Below are positions 49,918-57,605 of a stretch of DNA of 64,000 bases, in pieces. The translations under genes were made by a program, and so were the position numbers. This DNA is from JACCTU01 sp963848525 (GTDB taxonomy: Bacteria > Actinomycetota > Thermoleophilia > Gaiellales > Gaiellaceae): NCBI GenBank assembly GCA_963848525.1, contig CAWKDZ010000004.1, positions 62,001 to 126,000 on the forward strand, read 5' to 3'. The notes beneath the pieces were generated by a model. The model searched no databases. It saw nothing but the letters and a program-made list of their open reading frames with translations, and had not been told where the DNA came from. The stretch's first letter is position 1. Each line of letters begins with the position of its first letter.

Positions 49918-51072
49918 CGCCGCGCGCAAGTGACCGGTTTTCGCCGGGCCGAGGCGGGCGAGCACGAGCAGTCCCGACGCCGCGACCGCGCCGGCGACCA
50001 GGAAGGCGCCCTCGTAGCCGACGACTTCGGCGGCCGTTCCGAGCACGAACGCCCCCAAACCGAGCGCCGAGTCGACCGCCGCCCCGACCGCGCCGATCGC
50101 GGCGCTCCGCTCCGCTTCGGGCGTTCGCGCGATTGCGAGCAGCGTGACCGCGGGGTACGCGAGCGACTGCCCGATCGCGAAGACGACCGTCCCGACGAGC
50201 AGGCCGGCGGGCTCACCCCAGAGAGCTATCAGGGCGAGTCCGGCCGCGATCGTCACGCACGCTCCGGTCGCGGTCGAGCGCCCGCCGAAGCGGTCCGGGA
50301 TCTTCCGCCCGAACGCGCGGACGAGCAGGACGACGAGGCCGAAGAGCGCGTAGACGACGCCCGGGCGCACGCCGATCTCGCGCGCGTAGAGCGCGGCGAA
50401 CGCGTTGAAGCCGCCGAAGCCGAGCAGCGCGAGCAGGAGCACGAGCGCGGGAGCGAGCGCCGAACGCGGCGGCAGGATCGTGCCGGCCGGCGGCCCCTCT
50501 CGGGCCGGCCGTGTCTCGGGAAGCGACAGCCCGAGCGCGGCGGCAACCGCCGCGCAGCCCGCGGCGGTCAGCCAGGCAAGCTCGAAGCGTCCGTCGTCCC
50601 CGATCAGGAGGTCGCCGAGGAACGGGCCGAAAGCGAGCCCGCCGTACGACGCGACGGTGACGAGGCTCATCGCCTCGCCGCGACGCGCTTCGGGCGCGAG
50701 ATCGGCGACGACCGTGAACGACGCGATCACGACCGCGGCCTCGCCGCCGCCGACGAGGAGCCGGATCGCGGTCAGCGCCGCGAGCGGCGGCTCGAGCAGC
50801 AGCGCGAGGTACCCGACGACCATCACGAGCGCGCCCGTGACGAGCACGACGCGGCGGCCGCGGCGGTCGGCGATGCGACCGCTCAGCGGGCTGAACAGCA
50901 CCGCGGTCACGCTCGCCGCCCCGACCGCGACCCCGATCGCGAAGTCGCGCGCCGCGAGCTCGTCGCGGGCGTAGAGCGGGACGGCGAGGAGGATGATCCC
51001 GAACGCGACGAACGCGGCCAGCGTCGCCAGCCAGACGCGCACGTAGGCGCCGGTGACGATGCGCTCGGCCAT
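49915..51072 (-). CDS. MFS transporter
   Basis: 385 aa, twelve TM helices. MFS signature loop 2-3: SPLSGRIADRRGRRVVLVTGALVM (GxxADRxGRR), repeated in weaker form in the second half (KIPDRFGGRSTATGACV). FLGDLLIGDDGRF lies in the central region. Drug/metabolite efflux is typical of this size and motif; no adjacent regulator of that kind. Intact gene with ATG 51072. Confidence 0.9.
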   Translation of the reverse strand: MAERIVTGAYVRVWLATLAAFVAFGIILLAVPLYARDELAARDFAIGVAVGAASVTAVLFSPLSGRIADRRGRRVVLVTGALVMVVGYLALLLEPPLAALTAIRLLVGGGEAAVVIASFTVVADLAPEARRGEAMSLVTVASYGGLAFGPFLGDLLIGDDGRFELAWLTAAGCAAVAAALGLSLPETRPAREGPPAGTILPPRSALAPALVLLLALLGFGGFNAFAALYAREIGVRPGVVYALFGLVVLLVRAFGRKIPDRFGGRSTATGACVTIAAGLALIALWGEPAGLLVGTVVFAIGQSLAYPAVTLLAIARTPEAERSAAIGAVGAAVDSALGLGAFVLGTAAEVVGYEGAFLVAGAVAASGLLVLARLGPAKTGHLRAA

Positions 51073-51145
51073 CCGGCGAGCCTAGACGAGCGTTCTCACA
51101 TCCAGCTTCCGCCTACTCGGGTGCGAACCGTGCTACAACCGTGCG

Positions 51146-51502
51146 GTGGCCGCCCTCGAGGACAGGTACGCCCGCCAGGCTCGGAACGAGGCCTTGCTCC
51201 GCGAGGTGAACGAGCGGATCGCCGACCTCGGCGACTCGGCGGAGGCGTGGTCCCCGGGCGGCATGGTCGAGTTCATGTGCGAGTGCGGTGTCGAGGGCGG
51301 TTGCGGCGAGCGCGTGCGGATGCCGCTGCACGTGTACGAGTCGGTGCGCGCGCAGGACGATCGCTTCGCCGTCACGCCCGGCCACGAGACGCCCGAGCTC
51401 GAAACTGCGGTCGAGTGGTCCGACGACTACGTGATCGTCGACAAGGTGCCCGCCGCCGAGCCGCTGGTCGAGGACGACCCGCGCGGCGCGCCGTCGCACT
51501 GA
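51146..51502 (+). CDS. Conserved-looking small protein with Cys cluster
   Basis: 118 aa, GTG with TACAAC 6 nt upstream. Helical N-terminus (LEDRYARQARNEALLREVNERIADLG) then MVEFMCECGVEGGCGERVRMPLHVYESVRAQDDRFAVTPGHE, in which four Cys (CEC, CG) could bind zinc, then an acidic tail. This pattern is seen in short actinobacterial proteins of unknown function. No TM. The fold implies a small zinc-bound or redox domain. Confidence 0.72.
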   Translation: MAALEDRYARQARNEALLREVNERIADLGDSAEAWSPGGMVEFMCECGVEGGCGERVRMPLHVYESVRAQDDRFAVTPGHETPELETAVEWSDDYVIVDKVPAAEPLVEDDPRGAPSH

Positions 51503-51536
51503 CGATCCGGGAGAGCCGGGCCGGGACGTAGCGTTG

Positions 51537-51542
51537 TAGGGT
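51537..51542 (+). promoter_or_regulatory. -10 element (TAGGGT) of the microprotein gene
   Basis: TAGGGT ends exactly 6 nt before the GTG at 51549, the same geometry as at twenty other starts in the window, and supports the short ORF being expressed from a leaderless mRNA. Confidence 0.5.
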
Positions 51543-51548
51543 CCGCGC

Positions 51549-51647
51549 GTGGCGAGGGGTCTGCGGTCGGAGCTCGTCGGCAACCGGCTGGCGCTCGTCG
51601 GGGCGATCGCGACGGCTGTGATCCTGTGGCGCCGTCGACCCCGATAG
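51549..51647 (+). CDS. 32-residue single-TM microprotein
   Basis: GTG to TAG at 51645-51647, 32 aa. Sequence character: a short basic N-terminus (VARGLRSELVGNR), a hydrophobic stretch LALVGAIATAVILW (about residues 14-27) and a basic tail RRRPR. This is a single-pass membrane peptide of positive-inside type. The GTG is preceded at 6 nt by TAGGGT. It lies between a small Cys protein and a cupin gene (10-nt gap) and may share the cupin mRNA. Could be a membrane anchor, a regulator or a toxin-like peptide; nothing here distinguishes these. Confidence 0.55.
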   Translation: MARGLRSELVGNRLALVGAIATAVILWRRRPR

Positions 51648-51657
51648 AACTCCCGGG

Positions 51658-52023
51658 GTGAACGCTTTCCGCGACCTCTCCGAGCTCGATCCGAAGCGGG
51701 TGTGGGAAGGAATCCACGCGCGCATGGTCGCTGGCGAGCGCCTGTCGCTCGCGGTCGTGGAGCTCGACGCCGGAGCCATCGTTGCCGAGCACAAGCACGA
51801 GCACGAGCAGCTCGGCGTCTGCCTGCGGGGCTCGATGCGCTTCCGGGTGGGCGACGAGACGCGCGACGTTGAGCCCGGCGACACGTGGACGATCCCGTCG
51901 AACGTCCCGCACGAGGCGACCGCAGGACCCGACGGCGCGGTCGTGATCGACGTGTTCGCGCCCGTGCGCGAGGACTGGGTGTCTCTCGCGTCGGCCGAGC
52001 CGCGGCCGCCGCGCTGGCCGTAG
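51658..52023 (+). CDS. Single cupin-domain protein
   Basis: 121 aa, GTG 51658 ten nt after the microprotein stop. Cupin barrel: LSLAVVELDAGAIVAEHKHEHEQLGVCLRGSMRFRVGDETRDVEPGDTWTIPSNVPHEATAGPDGAVVIDVFAPVRED, with metal ligands HKHEHEQ and the C-terminal H. Probably a small dioxygenase-, isomerase- or sensor-type cupin; substrate unknown. The short mRNA may include the microprotein. Confidence 0.88.
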   Translation: MNAFRDLSELDPKRVWEGIHARMVAGERLSLAVVELDAGAIVAEHKHEHEQLGVCLRGSMRFRVGDETRDVEPGDTWTIPSNVPHEATAGPDGAVVIDVFAPVREDWVSLASAEPRPPRWP

Positions 52024-52030
52024 GCCCTCC

Positions 52031-52285
52031 CTAGCGGGAGCCGCGCCTGCGGGCGCGCCGGGGAGCGATCTCCTCGACGACTCGTGTGTCGCGGGCGTGA
52101 CGGCCGTCGGGACCGTCCGCGACGTCGAACTCGACGACGCGGCCCGCGCACGGGCCGACAGGCGGCGACTCGGCGAAGCCGGGGCCGTCGACGTAAAGCC
52201 GCTCGCCCTCGTCGGTTTCGATGAAGCCGTGGCCCTTCTCCTCGTTGAACCAGAGGAGCTTGCCGCGGGACCTGACGATGCTCAC
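52031..52285 (-). CDS. Atypical cold-shock-domain protein
   Basis: 84 aa, GTG in a GTGA overlap with infA. SRGKLLWFNEEKGHGFIETDEGERLYVDGPGFAESPPVGPCAGRVVEFDV keeps the RNP1 motif (KGHGFI) of cold-shock proteins but the RNP2 (FVHxS) is replaced by YVDGPGF. The basic tail RRARRRGSR may bind RNA. It is probably co-translated with IF-1, a rare association. Confidence 0.8.
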   Translation of the reverse strand: MSIVRSRGKLLWFNEEKGHGFIETDEGERLYVDGPGFAESPPVGPCAGRVVEFDVADGPDGRHARDTRVVEEIAPRRARRRGSR

Positions 52286-52503
52286 GAGAGTCTGTAAACG
52301 ATGCGCCCGCGAGCGAGGTCGTACGTCGACAGCTCGATCCTGACGCGATCGCCCGGGTTGATCCGGATCCGGAATCGCTTCATCCGTCCGGCCATGTAGC
52401 CGAGCGTCTCGTGTCCGTTGTCGAGCTGGATGCGGTACATCCTGTTGCGGAGGGCTTCTGTGACCTCGCCCTCCATCTCGATCTTGGCTTCCTTCTCGGC
52501 GAT
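52282..52503 (-). CDS. infA: Translation initiation factor IF-1, apparent AUC start
   Basis: 73 aa if the start is ATC at 52503. The frame reads (M)AEKEAKIEMEGEVTEALRNRMYRIQLDNGHETLGYMAGRMKRFRIRINPGDRVRIELSTYDLARGRIVYRLS, an OB-fold IF-1 of canonical length. A full GAAAGGAG stands 5 nt before the ATC, whereas the first ATG (52476) is 32 nt from it and would lose the conserved first nine residues. So IF-1 appears to start at AUC, a non-standard codon like the AUU of E. coli infC. An alternative is a base error in an ATG. Upstream spacer to cspA carries a UUCG hairpin. Confidence 0.85.
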   Translation of the reverse strand: MAEKEAKIEMEGEVTEALRNRMYRIQLDNGHETLGYMAGRMKRFRIRINPGDRVRIELSTYDLARGRIVYRLS

Positions 52504-52522
52504 AGCCGCTCCTTTCGGGTGA

Positions 52523-52550
52523 GGTCGTGGCCGCCGAAGCGGCCACGACC
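52523..52550. terminator. Perfect 12-bp hairpin with UUCG loop between cspA and infA
   Basis: GGTCGTGGCCGC and GCGGCCACGACC enclose CGAA on plus, which is TTCG on the transcribed minus strand, giving the very stable c(UUCG)g tetraloop. It begins 10 nt after the cspA stop and ends 6 nt before the infA SD. It may terminate cspA or act as an mRNA stabiliser/attenuator before infA. No T-tract. Confidence 0.6.
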
Positions 52551-52560
52551 TGGATTCGAA

Positions 52561-52767
52561 CTAACCGACCGCGACGACGTTGGTCGCCTCGGGGCCCTTC
52601 GCGCCTTCGCGCGACTCGAACTCGACCTTCGCACCCTCGGTCAGGCTCTTGAAGCCGTCACCGGCAATGTTGCTGTGGTGGACAAAGAGATCCTTGCCCC
52701 CGTCCTCGGGGGCGATGAAGCCGTATCCCTTGCTGTCGTTGAACCACTTCACGGTTCCGCTTGCCAT
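52561..52767 (-). CDS. cspA: Cold-shock protein CspA-type
   Basis: 68 aa, strong SD (GGGAGGTG) about 9 nt before the ATG. Full cold-shock domain: ASGTVKWFNDSKGYGFIAPEDGGKDLFVHHSNIAGDGFKSLTEGAKVEFESREGAKGPEATNVVAV with RNP1 KGYGFI and RNP2 LFVHHSNI. RNA chaperone. Its 5' leader (about 100 nt before the SD) has a CGTTC-AC-GAACG repeat, fitting a structured cold-shock leader. Followed by infA after a hairpin. Confidence 0.95.
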   Translation of the reverse strand: MASGTVKWFNDSKGYGFIAPEDGGKDLFVHHSNIAGDGFKSLTEGAKVEFESREGAKGPEATNVVAVG

Positions 52768-52885
52768 AGAAAAAACACCTCCCTTACTCGTTCACGAACG
52801 GGTAGGAAGGCGCAGAAGCGCGAACCGAACTCGCTCTAGATCTGTGACCCCACGGTAGCAGGGATACCGCGACAATTGACCGGAC

Positions 52886-54523
52886 GTGCAGGAGAGTCGC
52901 GACCTCGAGCTAGGGCGCCAGGCCTTTGCCCGGCGCTCTTGGGCAGACGCCCACGCATCGTTGTCAGCGGCGGATCGGGCGGCGCCGCTCGAAGTGGAGG
53001 ATCTCGAGCGGCTCGCGACCGCGGCCTCGCTGATTGGGCGCGCTGACGAGAACGAGGCGCTGCTGGAGCGCATTCACCGCGTCCACCTCGATGCCGGTGA
53101 CTCGCTCGGCGCCGCGCGCGCCGCCGGCTGGCTCGGCATGAATCTCGCGTCGCGCGGAGAGATCGGGCCCGCCGGGGGCTGGTTCGGCCGCGCCCACCGC
53201 CTCGTCCAGTCCGAGCAGGGCGACCACGTCGAGCAGGGCTGGCTGCAGATGCCTACCGCTTTCCAGCGTCTCGCGGCCGGTGAGCTGGACGCCGCGTTCG
53301 CCGCCGGCGACGAAGCCGCCGCCGTCGCTCAACGGTTTCGAGACGCGGACCTTCTTGCGCTCGCGTTGCAGTTCCAGGGAATCGTCCGAGTCCAGCAAGG
53401 GCGGCTGCCCGAGGGGCTCGCGCTCTTGGACGAGGCGATGGTTGGGGTGACCGCGGGAGAGGTCTCGCCGTTCGTCACCGGGATCGTCTACTGCGGCGTG
53501 ATCGCGTGCTGCGAAGAGGCGTTCGATGCCCGCAGGGCTCAAGAGTGGACGAACGCGCTCACGCAGTGGTGGGAGGAACAGCCCCAGCTCGTGGCGTTCA
53601 CCGGCCGGTGCCTCACGCACCGCGCCGGGATCATGCAGCTGCACGGCGCGTGGGGCGACGCGCTCGAGGCGGCGCAGTTCGCGCGCGAGCGCTGCGAGCA
53701 GGCGATGAACCGCGCCGCGACCGGGCAGGCGCTCTACCAGCAGGGTGAGCTCCATCGCCTGCAGGGCAACACCGATTCGGCTGAGGCGGCGTATCGCGAG
53801 GCGAGCCGCTACGGGCGCGAGCCGCAACCTGGGCTCGCCCTGCTGCGGCTCCAGCAGGGAAACGTCGCTGCGGCCGCCGCCGCGATCCGTCGCGTCGCCG
53901 GCGAGGCGACCCAGCCGATGCATCGCGCCGGGCTGCTGCCCGCGTACGCCGAGATCATGCTCGCGTCGGGGGACGTGGAGCAGGCGCGCGCCGCCTCGAG
54001 CGAGCTCGCCGAGACTGCCGAGACCAGCGTGAGCCCGATGCTGAGCGCGATCGCCGCGCAGGTCCGCGGCGCAGTCGACCTCGCCGAGGGCGACGCACGC
54101 GCCGCCCTCGCTTCATTGCGTCACGCGGCTAAGTTCTGGCAGGAGCTCAACGCCCCCTACGAAGCGGCACGCGTCCAGGTGCTCCTCGGCCTGGCGTGCC
54201 GCGCGCTCGGCGACGACGACTCCGCGGCTTTGGAACTGGACGCGGCGCGCGCGGTCTTCGAGCAGCTGGGCGCGGCTCCGGACCTCGCGCGAGTGGACAA
54301 GTTGGTCGGGAGCTCCGGGACTGCGGACACGCACGGGCTGACGGCGCGCGAGCTCGAGGTGCTTCGCCTGGTCGCGACGGGGAAGACGAACCGGGAGATC
54401 GCCGAGGCTCTCGTCGTCAGCCAGCACACGGTCGCCCGCCACGTGCAGAACATCTGCCGCAAGCTGGACGTCTCCTCGCGCACTGCCGCCACCGCGTTCG
54501 CGTTCGAGCACCAGCTCGTGTAG
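52886..54523 (+). CDS. LuxR-family regulator with TPR-like sensor region
   Basis: 545 aa, GTG 52886. Residues ~1-460 are an all-helical TPR-like array (repeats of about 35-40 residues such as AGWLGMNLASRGEIGPAGGWFGRAHRLV, GQALYQQGELHRLQGNTDSAEAAYREASRYG). The C-terminal LuxR HTH (about 478-540) reads GLTARELEVLRLVATGKTNREIAEALVVSQHTVARHVQNICRKLDVSSRTAATAFA. No AAA domain as in full MalT/LAL proteins, so this is the shorter TPR-LuxR type. Target may be the following flavin monooxygenase gene, 92 bp downstream; inference. Confidence 0.9.
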   Translation: MQESRDLELGRQAFARRSWADAHASLSAADRAAPLEVEDLERLATAASLIGRADENEALLERIHRVHLDAGDSLGAARAAGWLGMNLASRGEIGPAGGWFGRAHRLVQSEQGDHVEQGWLQMPTAFQRLAAGELDAAFAAGDEAAAVAQRFRDADLLALALQFQGIVRVQQGRLPEGLALLDEAMVGVTAGEVSPFVTGIVYCGVIACCEEAFDARRAQEWTNALTQWWEEQPQLVAFTGRCLTHRAGIMQLHGAWGDALEAAQFARERCEQAMNRAATGQALYQQGELHRLQGNTDSAEAAYREASRYGREPQPGLALLRLQQGNVAAAAAAIRRVAGEATQPMHRAGLLPAYAEIMLASGDVEQARAASSELAETAETSVSPMLSAIAAQVRGAVDLAEGDARAALASLRHAAKFWQELNAPYEAARVQVLLGLACRALGDDDSAALELDAARAVFEQLGAAPDLARVDKLVGSSGTADTHGLTARELEVLRLVATGKTNREIAEALVVSQHTVARHVQNICRKLDVSSRTAATAFAFEHQLV

Positions 54524-54615
54524 CACCCGCGTGGTCAGAAATGACCACGCCCGGTCGCCAAAGTTGGCGGATCCGCGCGATGCGCGACTGACGTTGTGCC
54601 TCGTAGCTTGGGCCC

Positions 54616-55731
54616 ATGGAGAGCTTCGAGACGATCGTCATCGGCGGCGGCCAGGCGGGCCTCACCGCCGGCTACTACCTGAAGCAGCAAGGCCGCCCGT
54701 TCGTGATCCTCGACGCGAACGAACGAGTCGGCGACGCCTGGCGCAACCGCTGGGACTCGCTCCGCCTGTTCACGCCCGCGACCTTCAGCGCGCTGCCGGG
54801 TCTGCCGATCGCCGCGCCGGCCTGGTCGTACCCGACGAAGGACGAGCTGGCCGACTATCTCGAGCAGTACGCTTCGCACTTCGAGCTGCCGGTGCGCAGC
54901 GGAGTACGTGTCGACGGTCTCACGAGGGTTAACGGTCAGTTCGTCGCCACGTCCGCCGCAGATCGCTTCGAAGCGGAGAACGTGGTCGTCGCGACGGGTG
55001 CGCATCACATCCCGAAGCTCCCGGACTTCGCGGCCGAGCTCGATCCCAGGATCGTGCAACTCCACTCGCACGACTACCGGTCGCCTGCGCAGCTCCACGA
55101 GGGCGACGTCCTCCTCGTCGGCGCCGGGAACTCGGGCGCCGAGCTCGCCGTGGAGCTGGCCCGTACGCATCGCGTCGCGCTCGCGGGGCCGAGCACCGGG
55201 CAGGTTCCAGCACCGCACGGGACGCTCCGGGCACGCCTCGGCTTCCGGGTCTTCCGGTTCCTCGGTCATCACGTGCTGAGAGTGGACACTGCGATCGGCC
55301 GCAAGGCCGGGCCGAAGCTCGCGCACAAGGGAGCGCCGTTGATCAGGACCAGGAAGAAGGACCTCCTCGAGGCCGGCGTCGAACGCCTGTCACGGGTCGT
55401 GCGCGTGCGCGACGGACTGCCAGTGCTCGAGGACGACCGCGTGCTCGACGTCGCGAACGTCGTCTGGTGCACGGGGTTCAGGACGGACTTCGGCTGGATC
55501 GATCTACCGGTCTTCGATGAAGACGGGCAACCGCGGCACTACCGCGGCGTCGTCGACTCGGAGCCGGGGCTCTACTTCCTCGGACTCGTGTTCCAGTACT
55601 CGTTCTCGTCCGACGTGCTGCCCGGCCGGGGACGCGACGCGCGGTACATCGCGAAGCACATCGCGTCGCGAGTCAGCGAGACGGTCGGGGCGCAGCCTCG
55701 GCGCGTGGCGTACTCGGCTACGCGTTCCTGA
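54616..55731 (+). CDS. Flavin-containing monooxygenase/NAD(P)-binding protein (CzcO-like)
   Basis: 371 aa, TAGCTT 6 nt before the ATG. FAD site ETIVIGGGQAGLTAGYYLKQQGRPFVILDANERVGDAWRNRWDSLRLFTPATFSALPGLPI, NADPH site VLLVGAGNSGAELAVELARTHRVALAGPST, FVxxxAHHIPKLP-type loop (GAHHIPKLPDF), and the C-terminal VVWCTGFRTDFGWIDLPVFDEDG. Group B-like oxygenase or a pyridine-nucleotide disulfide family member. The 3' end overlaps the aminotransferase by 14 bp. Confidence 0.9.
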   Translation: MESFETIVIGGGQAGLTAGYYLKQQGRPFVILDANERVGDAWRNRWDSLRLFTPATFSALPGLPIAAPAWSYPTKDELADYLEQYASHFELPVRSGVRVDGLTRVNGQFVATSAADRFEAENVVVATGAHHIPKLPDFAAELDPRIVQLHSHDYRSPAQLHEGDVLLVGAGNSGAELAVELARTHRVALAGPSTGQVPAPHGTLRARLGFRVFRFLGHHVLRVDTAIGRKAGPKLAHKGAPLIRTRKKDLLEAGVERLSRVVRVRDGLPVLEDDRVLDVANVVWCTGFRTDFGWIDLPVFDEDGQPRHYRGVVDSEPGLYFLGLVFQYSFSSDVLPGRGRDARYIAKHIASRVSETVGAQPRRVAYSATRS

Positions 55732-56923
55732 CGACGAGCGACGCGAGCCGCTCGACGCCTTCCTCGATCCGAGCGGCGTCGACCATGCTGAACGAGAGGC
55801 GAACGTTGTCGGCTCCGCGGCCGTCGGGGAAGAACAGCGTGCCGGGGACGATGCCGACACCGATGTCGACCGCCCGCTTGGCCAGGTCGGTCGCCTCGGT
55901 GCCGGGCAGCGTCAGCCAGGAGAAGAAGCCGCCGCGCGGGACCGTCCAGCGCGCATCAGGCGGCAGGCAACGCTTCAGCGCCGTGAGCATGCGCTCGCAC
56001 TTGCGCTGATAGAGCGCACGCGACCGCGCGAGCTGCTCCTCGATCCAGCCGCGGCGCACGTACTCCTCGAAGAGCCGCTGTCCGAGCGCACCGGCGCACT
56101 GGTCGGTGTTCTGCTTCGCATTGACGAGCTGCGCCGAGATCTCGGCCGGACCGACCGCCCAGCCGAGCCGGACGCCCGGGAAGAACGTCTTCGATGTCGT
56201 GCCGAGTTGAACCGTGACGTCCGGTCCCATGCTCCAGAGGCTCGGCAGCGCGGTGCCCTCGAACCCGAGCTCCCGGTACGCGACGTCCTCGGCGATCAGG
56301 AACCCGTACCGCCGCGCGAGCTCGACGAGGAGCTCGCGCCGCTCGGTCGACATGCCGACGCCGGCGGGGTTCTGGTGGTCGGGGATCGCGTAGACGAGCT
56401 TCGGGCGCAAGCCGGTGCTCAGGCGCCGCTCGAGCGCGTCGACCTCGAGCCCGTGGTCGTCGATCGGCACGGCGACGACGTCGGCCTCGAAGCCGCGGAA
56501 GGCCATGATCGCCCCGAGGTAGGTCGGGGCCTCCACCACCACGGGGTCGCCGCGGTCGAGGAACGTCTTCGACACGAGCTCGAGCGCCTCGATCGCGCCG
56601 CTCGTGATCAGGAGCTCGCTGTCCGCAGGTCGGCGCCCCTGCGTCGTCTCGAGCCGCTCCGCGAGAGCTTCGAGCGCTCCAGGCAATCCGCGCGTCGGCG
56701 CGTACTGGAACGCGCTCGCTTCGGTCGTCGTCGCGAATTCGGCGAGCAGCGCGGCTGCGCGCTCGCGTGGGAACGTCTCGGGGTCCGGGAATCCGCCCGC
56801 GAACGAGATCAGGTCCGGGACGCCGAGCAAAGAGAGGATCGCTGCGATTCCCTCGCCGACGTCGGCACTCGCTCGGGCGGCGAAGAGCTCCTCCCACCGG
56901 CGCGTCTCCGGCGTGACGGCCAC
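55718..56923 (-). CDS. PLP-dependent aminotransferase (2-aminoadipate/LysN-type)
   Basis: 401 aa, GTG with TAGAGT 7 nt upstream. Fold type I aminotransferase: LISFAGGFPDPETFPRERAAALLAEF, QYAPTRGLPGALEALAERL, LITSGAIEALELVSKTFLDRGDPVVVEAPTYLGAIMAFRG, YAIPDHQNPAGVGMSTERRELLVELA (PLP-binding Asp/Asn), TTSKTFFPGVRLGWAVGP (PLP Lys), NVRLSFSMVDAARIEEGVERL. Closest to MocR-less aminotransferases such as LysN and aromatic aminotransferases. Amino-acid substrate open. Confidence 0.92.
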   Translation of the reverse strand: MAVTPETRRWEELFAARASADVGEGIAAILSLLGVPDLISFAGGFPDPETFPRERAAALLAEFATTTEASAFQYAPTRGLPGALEALAERLETTQGRRPADSELLITSGAIEALELVSKTFLDRGDPVVVEAPTYLGAIMAFRGFEADVVAVPIDDHGLEVDALERRLSTGLRPKLVYAIPDHQNPAGVGMSTERRELLVELARRYGFLIAEDVAYRELGFEGTALPSLWSMGPDVTVQLGTTSKTFFPGVRLGWAVGPAEISAQLVNAKQNTDQCAGALGQRLFEEYVRRGWIEEQLARSRALYQRKCERMLTALKRCLPPDARWTVPRGGFFSWLTLPGTEATDLAKRAVDIGVGIVPGTLFFPDGRGADNVRLSFSMVDAARIEEGVERLASLVVRNA

Positions 56924-56984
56924 GCCGCCGACTCTAGCGTCCGCGAAGCGCGTGCCGCGGACGACGCGAGAGAAGGGGCGTGAG

Positions 56985-57461
56985 CTACGCCACCGAGCGC
57001 GTGTCCAGTTCGCGGAGACGAGCGGCGAGCGTGCTCAGAAGCTCACGCGCGATCCGCGGCTCGCGGTCGAGCAGCTGCGCGAACGCGCGTCGCGGGATTC
57101 GCATCGTCTGCAGCTCGCCGGTCGAGCGGACGGTCGCCGATCGCGGCCCGCCGTCGAGCAGCGCGATCTCGCCGAAGTAGTCGCCCTTGCGCAGGACGCG
57201 CCTGCGCGAGCGGCCGAAGACCGCACCGCGGCCCGCGAGGATGACGTAGAAACCGTCTGCGACGTCCCCGGCCTGCACGACGACGCTGTTCGGCTCGAAG
57301 ACTCTGACCTCGGCAAGTGCTGCGATCTTCCGCAGGCGTCGCTTGCCGACGTTCGCGAAGAGCGGAAGGCCGACGAGCACGTCGACCCAGTCCTGGACGG
57401 TGGGCCGGTCCCAGTCGCGCTTCAGCGCGGCCGGAAGCGTCGCTTCAGGGCTGGCAACCAT
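56985..57461 (-). CDS. Stand-alone cyclic-nucleotide-binding-domain protein (second copy)
   Basis: 158 aa from ATG 57461, chosen because AGAGGAGG lies directly upstream; it gives the same length as the copy at 39910-40386. LKRDWDRPTVQDWVDVLVGLPLFANVGKRRLRKIAALAEVRVFEPNSVVVQAGDVADGFYVILAGRGAVFG, then GDYFGEIALLDGGPRSATVRSTGELQTMRIPRRAFAQLL. The phosphate-binding cassette (FGEIALLDGGPRSATV) is kept. No output domain. Perhaps a cAMP-responsive adaptor. Confidence 0.88.
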   Translation of the reverse strand: MVASPEATLPAALKRDWDRPTVQDWVDVLVGLPLFANVGKRRLRKIAALAEVRVFEPNSVVVQAGDVADGFYVILAGRGAVFGRSRRRVLRKGDYFGEIALLDGGPRSATVRSTGELQTMRIPRRAFAQLLDREPRIARELLSTLAARLRELDTRSVA

Positions 57462-57605
57462 TGTTCCTCCTCTGTTGTTCGTGGCGCCCGGAGCCGCGGC
57501 GGGCTCGGCGCGCACTTCTACTGATTACTAGACGCGCGAGCCGAGTGATTTCTTCCCTCGGGAGTCGGCCGCAGGCGCGCCTCGTCGCGGCGCTACGCTC
57601 GCCAC

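Noticed and set aside
52545..52563. A GTTCGAATCC string on minus, like a tRNA T-loop
   Set aside because: The flanks do not form a T-stem or acceptor stem, and the string joins the cspA stop to the UUCG hairpin.
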